A DNA stretch of 64,000 nucleotides, from the NCBI GenBank assembly GCA_963668615.2, contig CAXXCL010000003.1:806001-870000 (forward strand), in the 5' to 3' direction. The DNA is from JAAYPI01 sp963668615 (GTDB lineage: Bacteria; Bacteroidota; Bacteroidia; Bacteroidales; Paludibacteraceae). A program made the position numbers and the translations under genes. The notes under the pieces are model-generated. The model did not search any database, had not been told where the DNA came from, and saw only the letters and a program-made list of their open reading frames with translations. Below, one piece after another: positions 8,359 to 17,013 of the stretch (position 1 is the stretch's first letter; every line of letters starts with the position of its first letter).

Positions 8359-9552
8359 ATGGCTCTAGATATATTTATTACAGGGTTGGGTATTGTTTCC
8401 GGTATCGGAGTCGGTATTGAAGAAACAACTACATCATTACGACATAAAAAATCGGGAATCGGTAAAATTAAGTACCTGAATACCATTCATGACCTTCCTT
8501 GTGCTGAGGTAAATTTATCCGAAACACAAATGAAGCAAATGTTGGGCATAAAAGAGTCTGAAAATGTAAACCGAACAGCTCTTATGGCTATGCTCGCAAC
8601 ACGTGAAGCTATTGCTCAGGCAAAATTACCTCTTGACGGAACATATAAACTCGCTTTTATAAACGGAACGACTGTTGGTGGCATGGAAAAAAGTGAGCTA
8701 TATTATTTTGATTTTCTTGCCAATGACACTCGCAACGAATATATTGAAGGTCATGACTGTGGTGCTTGTACCGAAAAAATTGCCGATTTCTTCGGCGGGT
8801 TTAGCTATGTCTCGACACCTTCTACAGCTTGTTCATCAGCAGCAAATGCTTTTATATTGGGAGCAAATTTAATAGAAACGGGCATTGTTGACATTGCTAT
8901 TGTTGGGGGTAGCGAATGTATTACCAAGTTTCACTTAAATGGATTCAAAACCTTACTAATTTTAGATAGTGAGCCTTGTCGTCCATTCGACCAAACACGT
9001 GCGGGTTTAAATTTAGGAGAAGGAGCTGCTTTTCTCGTTTTGGAATCAAAAAAAGTAATGAACGAACGAAAAGCAAAACCATTATGTAAATTATCAGGGT
9101 ATGGAAATGCATGCGATGCATTTCACCAAACGGCATCTTCTCCGGATGGACAAGGAGCCTATTTGGCAATGAATGCTGCCATTAAGATGAGCGAATTACA
9201 ACCTGTTGATATCGACTACATTAATGCACACGGAACAGGAACTCCAAATAACGATGAGTCTGAAAGTCAGGCTATTTTGCGAGTATTTGGAAGTAATCCA
9301 CCAAAAGTAAGTTCGACAAAGGCGTATACCGGACATACCACGAGTGCTTCGGGTAGTATAGAAGCCGTGGTTTCAATTATTGCCATGCAACAAAATTTTA
9401 TTCCGGCTAACCTAAATTTCAAACAACAAATGGGAAATATCCCTTTTACTCCTGTGTTAGATGTAATTGAAAATATAAATTTACAGCATATTCTTTCCAA
9501 CTCATTTGGATTCGGAGGAAATAACACATCATTAGTTTTTTCAAAAATATAA
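8359..9552 (+). CDS. Beta-ketoacyl-ACP synthase 3, the active KS of a KS/CLF pair
   Basis: This 397-residue FabF-like ketosynthase is catalytically complete: Cys158 in PSTACSSAAN, His291 in NAHGTGTPNNDE, Lys321 and His326 in STKAYTGHTTSASG. It is followed four bases later by a cysteine-less homologue, the arrangement of the ketosynthase/chain-length-factor heterodimers that build aryl polyenes and type II polyketides. It probably carries out the iterative elongation of the conjugated chain. The C-terminal SNSFGFGGNNTSLVF segment is intact. Confidence 0.93.
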   Translation: MALDIFITGLGIVSGIGVGIEETTTSLRHKKSGIGKIKYLNTIHDLPCAEVNLSETQMKQMLGIKESENVNRTALMAMLATREAIAQAKLPLDGTYKLAFINGTTVGGMEKSELYYFDFLANDTRNEYIEGHDCGACTEKIADFFGGFSYVSTPSTACSSAANAFILGANLIETGIVDIAIVGGSECITKFHLNGFKTLLILDSEPCRPFDQTRAGLNLGEGAAFLVLESKKVMNERKAKPLCKLSGYGNACDAFHQTASSPDGQGAYLAMNAAIKMSELQPVDIDYINAHGTGTPNNDESESQAILRVFGSNPPKVSSTKAYTGHTTSASGSIEAVVSIIAMQQNFIPANLNFKQQMGNIPFTPVLDVIENINLQHILSNSFGFGGNNTSLVFSKI

Positions 9553-9556
9553 AGTA

Positions 9557-10624
9557 ATGAGATTAGAAGATATTTACATAAATGGAACAGGAAGTATTTC
9601 TATTCAGGAACCGCTTTCCAAAAATGGCATCTTTTTTCCCATTGCATACAACCAACCCCATATCCGTTGTATTGAACCAAATTATAAAGAATACTTCGAT
9701 CCGATTGTATCTCGAAGAATGAGTAAAATCATAAAAAGAGCTATCGTATCGGCAAAACAAGCCATTGCAGAATCAGAAATTGAAAAGCCTGATGCCATTA
9801 TTACAGGTACAGGCCTGGGTTGTGTGGAAGACACCGAAAAATTTCTCGACGCATTAATTCGCAACGAAGAAAAATTTTTGCAACCGACCTATTTTATTCA
9901 ATCAACACATAACACCATCAGCTCACAAATAGCTATCAATTTAAGTTGTAACGGTTACAATAACACATATATACATCGAGGGGTTTCTTTTGAAAATGCC
10001 CTAATGGACGCTCTGTTATTGTTCAAAAAAAAAGAGATACATTCGGCTCTTGTGACTGGAAACGACGAAATGACACCTAATTATTTTATTATTTGGGGAC
10101 GTCTCAACTATTGGAAACAAGAGGTGAAAAACACCCTGAAAATTCTAAACCAAAATAATTCTGCAGGTTCATTTGCGGGAGAAGGAAGTGTTAGTTTATT
10201 GTTTTCAGACAAAAAATCGGAAAAATCTTACGCGAAATTAGTAGGTTTCGATTTGTTTTATAAACCCACTATCTCTGTAGAAGAAAAAATCAAAAACTTC
10301 TTGAACGAATGTCAACTAGAACCTTCCGATATAGACGTATGTCTCACGGGCATGAATGGTGACAAAGAAAATGATACCGTATATTCACAAGTACTTGAAA
10401 ATTTATTTAGTACTGATTCCATCGGCTACTACAAGCAATTATGCGGTCAATATTATACGGCATCATCGTATGGTTTACTATCAGCAGCCTGCTGTATACA
10501 GAAGGGAGAAATGCCGGCACACATGATAATTTCCGGCAAAACAAAAAAAGAAATAAAACACATTTTGTTATATAATCATTTTCAAAACAAGGATCATTCA
10601 CTAGTACTATTATCAGCATGTTAA
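9557..10624 (+). CDS. Chain-length-factor-like ketosynthase homologue (inactive)
   Basis: This 355-residue ketosynthase-fold protein has lost every catalytic residue. The active-site cysteine segment reads NTYIHRGVSFENAL, the first histidine motif reads TGMNGDKEND, and the second reads QLCGQYYTASS. The overall fold landmarks (GTGLGCVED, AGEGSVSLLFSD) remain. With the active ketosynthase four bases upstream it fits a chain-length factor that shapes the pocket and sets polyene length. It overlaps the start of the next gene by seven bases. A degenerate non-functional copy is unlikely because the reading frame and spacing are intact. Confidence 0.82.
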   Translation: MRLEDIYINGTGSISIQEPLSKNGIFFPIAYNQPHIRCIEPNYKEYFDPIVSRRMSKIIKRAIVSAKQAIAESEIEKPDAIITGTGLGCVEDTEKFLDALIRNEEKFLQPTYFIQSTHNTISSQIAINLSCNGYNNTYIHRGVSFENALMDALLLFKKKEIHSALVTGNDEMTPNYFIIWGRLNYWKQEVKNTLKILNQNNSAGSFAGEGSVSLLFSDKKSEKSYAKLVGFDLFYKPTISVEEKIKNFLNECQLEPSDIDVCLTGMNGDKENDTVYSQVLENLFSTDSIGYYKQLCGQYYTASSYGLLSAACCIQKGEMPAHMIISGKTKKEIKHILLYNHFQNKDHSLVLLSAC

Positions 10625-10974
10625 GATTATTGTGTCTTTCAACCATACAATGTTTTTTTCTAGTAGTAACTCAGATTTTTTTAAAACTGGCAGTCATTCA
10701 GATGGGAGCCTTTCATTTCTCTGTTGATTTTTTCAAGAGGTTATTGGTAAATTGGCAGTTAGCTTGTTCGGGAGTCAGCGTAGTCATTGCAACCATTTTG
10801 TGGATGTATATTCTTAAACATTTTGACTTCAGCATGGCTTATCCGATGATAAGTATCAGTTATATTTTTGGAATGGTAGCCTCCATAGTCGTTTTTAATG
10901 AAAGCATTCCTTCTACACGTTGGATAGGTGTTCTCCTGATTATGATTGGTGTAATTTTTGTGGCAAAACAGTAA
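10618..10974 (+). CDS. Small EamA/SMR-type membrane protein
   Basis: This 118-residue protein has four predicted membrane helices (about residues 4-24, 41-63, 68-88 and 97-116), the size and layout of EmrE-like SMR proteins. The end, IPSTRWIGVLLIMIGVIFVAKQ, is typical of the EamA/SMR fold. Relatives include drug exporters and the ArnE/ArnF flippase subunits for lipid-linked sugars. A family 2 glycosyltransferase of the polyprenyl-phosphate type lies 1.6 kb downstream in the same operon, so a flippase role is possible. The start overlaps the previous gene by seven bases. The substrate is unknown. Confidence 0.75.
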   Translation: MLRLLCLSTIQCFFLVVTQIFLKLAVIQMGAFHFSVDFFKRLLVNWQLACSGVSVVIATILWMYILKHFDFSMAYPMISISYIFGMVASIVVFNESIPSTRWIGVLLIMIGVIFVAKQ

Positions 10975-10989
10975 TTTTAATCTTATATT

Positions 10990-11634
10990 ATGAAATTTGT
11001 AAAATACGTTGTTTGCTCAATTTGTTTACTTTCAACGGGTATAGTAAATGCCGAAAGTTTAAAATCAGCAACAGAAACTCAAAAACAAGAGATTAAATCA
11101 AATATTTCAAAGATATCGTCAACAACTAACTCTTTGCAATGCAATTTTACTCAGAAAAAAGAAATATCCGTTTTGGCAGAAAAATTTGTTTCTGAGGGAA
11201 TTATGTACTTCAAAAAACAAAATAGTTTGCGTTGGCAATACGACACTCCCTACAAATATCTTTTTATTTTAAGTGGAGGAAAAGTTTTAATCAAAAATGA
11301 AAGCAGAACGGATAAATTTGATGCAAACACGAATAAACTATTCAGAGGAATAAGTGAAATAATGATTGGGTGCGTAAATGGAACAATGCTTACCAATGAA
11401 AACAAATTTTCATCACAATATTATGTGGGGCAAAATACGGTAGTGGTGAAAATGACCCCCAAAGACAAAGAATTGAAGAAAATGATGACAACCGTTTCAC
11501 TCACATTCTCTAAAAAAGATTGGTTAGTACAGACCATAGAAATGGTGGAACAGGGCGGAGATAAAACAATGATAAATTTTACAACCAAGCATGTCAACAA
11601 AGCAATTTCTGACGATTTGTTTCGTATCAATTAA
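10990..11634 (+). CDS. LolA-like periplasmic lipoprotein/lipid carrier
   Basis: This 214-residue protein has a signal peptide at residues 1 to about 21 (hydrophobic core VCSICLLSTGIV, cleavage near NAES). The body has the LolA signature: an N-terminal QCNFTQKKEI, then FKKQNSLRWQYDTPYKYLFILSGGK, and a C-terminal VSLTFSKKDWLVQTIEMVEQGGDKTMINF. LolA carries lipoproteins between membranes. LolA homologues inside aryl polyene clusters sit with an MMPL exporter and are thought to help move the lipid-linked pigment to the outer membrane. The 3' end overlaps the next gene by 44 bases in another frame. Confidence 0.85.
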   Translation: MKFVKYVVCSICLLSTGIVNAESLKSATETQKQEIKSNISKISSTTNSLQCNFTQKKEISVLAEKFVSEGIMYFKKQNSLRWQYDTPYKYLFILSGGKVLIKNESRTDKFDANTNKLFRGISEIMIGCVNGTMLTNENKFSSQYYVGQNTVVVKMTPKDKELKKMMTTVSLTFSKKDWLVQTIEMVEQGGDKTMINFTTKHVNKAISDDLFRIN

Positions 11635-12193
11635 CATAGTTCTTTTCGGATCATCATGTGCACAAAAAATCAGTTCGAATGGAGCTAATTCTTCGACCTC
11701 TGCAAATGAAATATCCTGTTTTATTTTCCCCGATTCGTCGAACCTTCGACTAAGGACAACTATTTCTATTAAAGATGTACAAATTTCCGGAATCACAATT
11801 GCAAAACTGAAACAAGATACGGTTACAGGAATATTTATGAACGAATTTGGCATCAAAAGTTTCTCATTTCAAACAAGTGAAGGTAATTGCAAAATTCTAT
11901 CCATTCTATCAAAATTAGATAGGTGGTATATTAAGCGATTGCTTGCCTCTGATTTGGCTTTTATTTTTATGAAAGCCAATGTACCCGAAAACAGGCAATT
12001 TATTATTTACAATTCTACCAAATTTGAATATGAATTGAATAATTCCGGAAAAATTGCATGGGCAAAACGAATTCCGCTTGCCAGCCGTTCAAAAGAAAAG
12101 GAAGTAACGGGAGTTTTGAGAAACTCAAATGATACGATCATATTTAGAAACAGTAAACATAATATTACATACACGTTTACGCCTATTAAATGA
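11591..12193 (+). CDS. Small outer-membrane lipoprotein of the polyene cluster, function unknown
   Basis: This 200-residue protein has a lipoprotein signal: a hydrophobic stretch LTICFVSINIVLFG followed by GSSC with the modified cysteine at residue 23. This signal supports the ATG at 11591 even though it lies 44 bases inside the LolA-like gene. The mature part is beta-rich with no motif I recognise. Aryl polyene loci commonly carry a small lipoprotein at this position between LolA and the exporter, so it may be the outer-membrane acceptor for the carrier, by analogy with LolB. That is an inference from position. The stop overlaps the next start. Confidence 0.72.
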   Translation: MSTKQFLTICFVSINIVLFGSSCAQKISSNGANSSTSANEISCFIFPDSSNLRLRTTISIKDVQISGITIAKLKQDTVTGIFMNEFGIKSFSFQTSEGNCKILSILSKLDRWYIKRLLASDLAFIFMKANVPENRQFIIYNSTKFEYELNNSGKIAWAKRIPLASRSKEKEVTGVLRNSNDTIIFRNSKHNITYTFTPIK

Positions 12194-12564
12194 TTATGAT
12201 GCTAGATAACTTATATATGATAAAAGGAAAACACAATACCGCAACAGGTTTTGATGTTGATGTTTCCTTCAATGAAAAACACGCTATTTACAATGCTCAT
12301 TTTCCTGGAAACCCCATTACTCCGGGAGTTTGTATTATTGAGATATTAAAACAATTGCTCGAATTACACTACGATTTAAAACTGTTTATGAAAACAATGC
12401 GAAACGTTAAATTTCTGCAAGTTATCATTCCAGATTCGACAACAATAATAAGCTTCAAAATAACTTCAAAGAAAAATGAAGACGGAACTATTTCAGCTAA
12501 CCTAATCGTAGAAAACGCCGATACTTGTTTTACAAAAATGAGTGCCATTTATACTATTTTATGA
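12190..12564 (+). CDS. Hotdog dehydratase 2 (ApeI-like, FabA/FabZ family)
   Basis: This 124-residue single hotdog domain carries the HFPGNPITPGVCIIE helix motif (His37) typical of FabA/FabZ dehydratases and of the ApeI dehydratase of aryl polyene synthesis. It would dehydrate 3-hydroxyacyl-ACP together with the other hotdog dehydratase at 5479-5898. The ATG overlaps the previous stop (ATGA). Three more methionines follow within five codons, so the exact start is uncertain by up to three residues. Confidence 0.82.
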   Translation: MIMMLDNLYMIKGKHNTATGFDVDVSFNEKHAIYNAHFPGNPITPGVCIIEILKQLLELHYDLKLFMKTMRNVKFLQVIIPDSTTIISFKITSKKNEDGTISANLIVENADTCFTKMSAIYTIL

Positions 12565-13325
12565 GCGAAAAATCTATAGCAGAACGATTACGTGATTTAA
12601 AAATAGTAATAGTCGTTCCGACATACAATAATGAAAAAACGATTGGACAAGTAATAAATTCTATCCTTGAATTTACTGCCGATATTATTGTAGTAAACGA
12701 TGGTTCAACCGATTCTACAAGTGAATTGCTAAAAACCTATGCCAGTAGAATTGAAATTATAGAATATGTTTCGAATAAGGGAAAAGGAAGTGCACTAACT
12801 ACGGGATTCAAAAAGGCATTGTCATCAGGATTCCACTATGCCTTAACAATTGATTCGGATGGACAACATTATGCCAAAGACATTGTAAATTTTGTAACTG
12901 AAATAGAACAGCACCCCGATTCTTTTGTGGTAGGAAGTCGGTTATTACAACAAACAAATATGGATGGAGGAAGCTCCTTTGCCAATAAATTTTCCAATTT
13001 TTGGTATCGTTTACAAACAGGAATTAATTTGCCCGATACACAATCAGGTTATAGACTTTACCCTCTAGAAAAAATGGGGAACATGAAAGTTTGGACAAAT
13101 CGATACGAAGCAGAATTAGAAATGCTGGTTTTTTCCGCTTGGCGTGGAATTGATATGCGACCTATCAAGATTTCGGTATATTACCCACCAAAAGACGAAA
13201 AAGTATCACATTTTCGTCCGTTTCAGGATTTTTTTAGAATCAGTTTATTAAATACCGTACTCGTTTTTTGGGCAATTTTGTACGGATATCCATCTATGTT
13301 CATTCATAAGTTAACTAAAAAGTAG
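12561..13325 (+). CDS. Family 2 glycosyltransferase, polyprenyl-phosphate type
   Basis: This is a GT-A glycosyltransferase of 254 residues. The motifs are VVPTYNNEKTIGQ, VVNDGSTDST and the metal-binding DSDGQH (Asp98 and Asp100). The N-terminal half resembles dolichyl-phosphate mannosyltransferase, and a hydrophobic C-terminal segment (ISLLNTVLVFWAILYGYP) suggests membrane attachment. The frame is open further upstream to 12525, but the ATG at 12561 overlaps the previous stop as ATGA, like other junctions in this operon, and gives the normal start MSEKSIAERL. It may glycosylate a lipid carrier or the pigment itself; neither is shown by sequence. Confidence 0.87.
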   Translation: MSEKSIAERLRDLKIVIVVPTYNNEKTIGQVINSILEFTADIIVVNDGSTDSTSELLKTYASRIEIIEYVSNKGKGSALTTGFKKALSSGFHYALTIDSDGQHYAKDIVNFVTEIEQHPDSFVVGSRLLQQTNMDGGSSFANKFSNFWYRLQTGINLPDTQSGYRLYPLEKMGNMKVWTNRYEAELEMLVFSAWRGIDMRPIKISVYYPPKDEKVSHFRPFQDFFRISLLNTVLVFWAILYGYPSMFIHKLTKK

Positions 13326-13326
13326 A

Positions 13327-16300
13327 ATGACTGAATTCTTTTTACATATATATTCTTTTTTGCGGAATCACAAATGGTTTCGCATCTCACTTCTTGTTAT
13401 TTTATTGGGAGTAATGGGAATATGTGCTTCTAAAATTTCTTTGGAAGAAGATATTTCGGGCTTTATGCCGAATGATAAAAACAGCGAAAAAATAAATTTT
13501 GTATACAAGAACATTCAAATTGCTGATAAAATAATCATTCGTTTCTCAACAAAAAATGCTGACACCGATGAGGGAAAAGAAAAACTAGCAGAAGCTGCAG
13601 AAGTTTTCGCCGGGTACATTGATTCTGCAACCGAAAACAAATATTTGGTAAAAGAGATGTTTTACAAAGTAAATCAAGAACAAATATTTGAAGTTTCCAA
13701 TTTCATCACTCAAAACATTCCTTATTTTTTGGAAGAATCAGATTATCAACACATTGATTCAATGTTACAGCCTGATAAGATTCATAAATTACTGGAAAAT
13801 AACAAAAAAATTCTTGTCTCTCCTGCAGGCATGATATTAAAAAAGAACACAATTGCCGACCCGTTGCATTTATCAGGTTCCACCCTCTTGCGATTGAAAA
13901 ATTTCCAAGTAAGTGATCAATATGAAGATTATAACGATTATATTTTTTCGAAGAAAGGAAATCATTTGATGTTTTTCATCACATCGGCTCATTCTGCAAG
14001 TGAAACAGCAAAAAACAAAGATTTAGTTGCCATCATAAATTCCGGAGTTCAGCGAGTAAATAAACAATTTAATCATTCTGTAAATATCACCTATTTTGGT
14101 TCAGCTCCAATTGCAGTGACGAATGCAGAGCAAATTAAAAAAGATTCGTATATATCAATCATTATCGCGGTTATCCTGATTTTATCATTACTATTTTGGT
14201 TTTTCCGAAGTTTCAAATCCATTATATTGATTGCCGTGCCTGTGGTTTTTGGAGCATTACTGTCATTAGCTGCACTATATTTCGTTAAAGGAACAATATC
14301 GGCGATTGCTATAGGTGCCGGTTCCGTTATTTTCGGGATTGCAATAAGTTATTCTTTACACTTTTTAATTCATGCCAAGCACGAGCAAGATGTTTCGAAA
14401 GTTATAAAAGATTTAGCTTCACCAATGGTAACGGGTAGTATCACAACCATTGGAGCTTTCCTAAGTTTACTGTTCATTAGTGCCGATTCTATGCGAGACT
14501 TCGGTTTGTTTGCAGCATTTTCTTTGATTGGCACCTTGTTTTTTGTCCTTATTTTTATGCCCCATTTGATACAAAAAACAAAAATAGAACCGGACCATAC
14601 CAAACAAAATTTCTTTGATAAAATAACAGGATACCGTTACGAAAAGAATCAATATATTCTTCTTGGTATATTAGTCTTAACTGCCTTATTTTTCGTTTTT
14701 TCGTTTGGCGTTTCGTTCGAATCGGATATGAACAAAATAAATTTCATGAAACCCGAACAACGCGAAGCCTTCAGTGAAATAAGCGATTTTACGACCTTGG
14801 GCAAAAAAAACGTGTATTATGTTGCCGAAGGAAAAACAATAGAAACCGCTCTGAGAGAGTATGAAAAGCAACGACCAGTTATAGATTCGCTGCATGCTTC
14901 GGGAGAAATATTACAAACAGCCGGAGTCGGAGCTTTTTTGCCCTCTGATTCCTTGCAAAAAATCAAAATTGAACGTTGGAATTCTTTTTGGGCTACTCGC
15001 AAAGAATCTCTGAAAAGGAACTTACTCGAACAAGGTCGTGCAGTCGGTTTCAAAGAACAAAGTTTTGATTTGTTCTCCAATCAATTAGATCAAACGTACA
15101 CCGTTCATCCCACATCGTATTTTTCAATTATTACGAATAATTTCGTAAAAGACTATCTTATTCAAAAAAACAATAGGGCAGCGGTAATTACGGTCCTTTA
15201 CACAACTCCCGAAAAAAGCGGGGATGTTTCTAAAACTCTTACTAAAGGGAACTCATTTGTGTTCGATTCAGAAAGTTTCTCAAAATCACTATTAAGTGTA
15301 CTTTCCACTGACTTTAATACAGTATTGTATTTGTGTAGTTTCCTTGTCTTAGCGTTTTTAACCATTTCATTTGGCAGGTTCGAACTCAGTTTGATTTCAT
15401 TTCTTCCGATGGCAATAAGCTGGATTTGGATTTTGGGCATCATGTCAATGTTTGACATTCGATTCAATATTGTAAACATCATTCTTGCCACATTTATTTT
15501 CGGTTTGGGTGACGACTACACCATATTTATGATGGACGGAATGATGAATGAGTACGGATATAAGCGAAAACTACTTGCCTCTTACAAGCAAGCCGTTGCT
15601 TTATCCGCCATTACCATGTTTATTGGTATTGGAACCTTGGTGTTTGCAAAACACCCGGCAATGCGATCATTGGCAAACGTTACCATTATTGGGATGATTT
15701 CGGTTGTGATTATTTCGTACGTAATTCCCCCATTGCTCTATAGCTATATTACCACCAAAAAAGGCAAAAAACGACTAATTCCGGTAACCTTTACACATTC
15801 TTTCGCAACCATTTATTCGTTTTTGTTCTTTTTGGCAGGAAGTTTCTGTCTTACCGTTTATGGCTTTACCCTGTTTGGATTCAAGAAAAAAACAGAAAAA
15901 CGCAGATTGAAGTATCACAAAACATTATTTAAAACATCTCGTTTTGTTGTAAAGCACCTTCCGTTGGTACAAACAAAAATTGAAAATAAATACAAGGAAA
16001 CCTTTGAAAAACCCGGAATCATCATTTGTAACCATCAATCCCATTTAGATTTAATGTTTGTATTGATGCTTTCTCCCAAAATAGTGGTACTGACTAACGA
16101 ATGGGTATGGAACTCACCTTTTTACGGCAAACTGATAAGATATGCCGATTTTTACCCTGTAATGAATGGCATTGAAAATAGTGTTGAAAAATTAGCCTCT
16201 ATCATCAATAAGGGTTATTCTGTCGCTATCTTTCCGGAAGGAACACGCTCTGAAGATTGTTCCATTTTACGTTTCCATCGTGGGGCATTTTTTCTTGCCG

Positions 16301-17013
16301 AACAGTTAAACGTTGATATTATTCCCCTTATCGTTCATGGCATTGGACACGCATTGCCAAAATCTGAATTGTTACTCCGCAGAGGTAAAATAACGATGGA
16401 AATTTTAGAACGAATATCGCCTGAAAACAAACAATTCGGCGAAAATTATACACAACGAACTAAACAAATTCGCCAGCTATATAAACGAGAATACTCAATT
16501 TTGCAACAACAATGCGAAACACCGGCTTATTACCGCAGTTTGGTTTATCACAACTATATTTACAAGGGAGCCGGAATAGAAAAATATGCCAAACATCAAT
16601 TGAAACAATATGAAGATTTCGAAAAACTAATTAACTTATTACCCAATAACGGCACCATGCTTAGCCCCTTTTGTGCATATGGAGTTTTTGTACTTATGTG
16701 TTCTTTGGTAAAAAAAGACCTGCAAATAATTGCATTTGACGTTGATGAAGACAAAATTGCACTCGCATCCAATTGTGCTTCTTTGCCAAATCGAGTACAA
16801 TTTAATACACAACCGAAAGACATAGCATTTGATTTTATTACGATAATCAACCCTGATAATATTGAAATGATTGAGCCTTTTATGAAAAAAAATAAACCAA
16901 TGTTTATATTAGTCGATAAAAAGAATAAAAACTACGAGATGTTTATGAGCATGGAGAATTTGTGCCTAAAGACAAATTCTGACAATTATACTATACTTGG
17001 AAATTGCCAATAA
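13327..17013 (+). CDS. MMPL/RND exporter fused to PlsC acyltransferase and methyltransferase-like domain
   Basis: This 1228-residue protein has three parts. Residues 1 to about 850 are an RND/MMPL exporter: one helix at about 18-35, a periplasmic domain, five helices from about 275 to 420, a second periplasmic domain, and a second bundle with GLGDDYTIFMMDG. Residues about 855-1060 are a PlsC-like acyltransferase with HX4D as His903-Asp908 in NHQSHLD and the FPEGTRS motif at 969-975. Residues about 1080-1228 resemble a small Rossmann methyltransferase (IIAFDVDEDKIALA), without a clear catalytic motif. MMPL proteins recur in aryl polyene loci. The fusion suggests that acyl transfer and export of the pigment lipid are coupled in the inner membrane. 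Confidence 0.88.
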   Translation: MTEFFLHIYSFLRNHKWFRISLLVILLGVMGICASKISLEEDISGFMPNDKNSEKINFVYKNIQIADKIIIRFSTKNADTDEGKEKLAEAAEVFAGYIDSATENKYLVKEMFYKVNQEQIFEVSNFITQNIPYFLEESDYQHIDSMLQPDKIHKLLENNKKILVSPAGMILKKNTIADPLHLSGSTLLRLKNFQVSDQYEDYNDYIFSKKGNHLMFFITSAHSASETAKNKDLVAIINSGVQRVNKQFNHSVNITYFGSAPIAVTNAEQIKKDSYISIIIAVILILSLLFWFFRSFKSIILIAVPVVFGALLSLAALYFVKGTISAIAIGAGSVIFGIAISYSLHFLIHAKHEQDVSKVIKDLASPMVTGSITTIGAFLSLLFISADSMRDFGLFAAFSLIGTLFFVLIFMPHLIQKTKIEPDHTKQNFFDKITGYRYEKNQYILLGILVLTALFFVFSFGVSFESDMNKINFMKPEQREAFSEISDFTTLGKKNVYYVAEGKTIETALREYEKQRPVIDSLHASGEILQTAGVGAFLPSDSLQKIKIERWNSFWATRKESLKRNLLEQGRAVGFKEQSFDLFSNQLDQTYTVHPTSYFSIITNNFVKDYLIQKNNRAAVITVLYTTPEKSGDVSKTLTKGNSFVFDSESFSKSLLSVLSTDFNTVLYLCSFLVLAFLTISFGRFELSLISFLPMAISWIWILGIMSMFDIRFNIVNIILATFIFGLGDDYTIFMMDGMMNEYGYKRKLLASYKQAVALSAITMFIGIGTLVFAKHPAMRSLANVTIIGMISVVIISYVIPPLLYSYITTKKGKKRLIPVTFTHSFATIYSFLFFLAGSFCLTVYGFTLFGFKKKTEKRRLKYHKTLFKTSRFVVKHLPLVQTKIENKYKETFEKPGIIICNHQSHLDLMFVLMLSPKIVVLTNEWVWNSPFYGKLIRYADFYPVMNGIENSVEKLASIINKGYSVAIFPEGTRSEDCSILRFHRGAFFLAEQLNVDIIPLIVHGIGHALPKSELLLRRGKITMEILERISPENKQFGENYTQRTKQIRQLYKREYSILQQQCETPAYYRSLVYHNYIYKGAGIEKYAKHQLKQYEDFEKLINLLPNNGTMLSPFCAYGVFVLMCSLVKKDLQIIAFDVDEDKIALASNCASLPNRVQFNTQPKDIAFDFITIINPDNIEMIEPFMKKNKPMFILVDKKNKNYEMFMSMENLCLKTNSDNYTILGNCQ

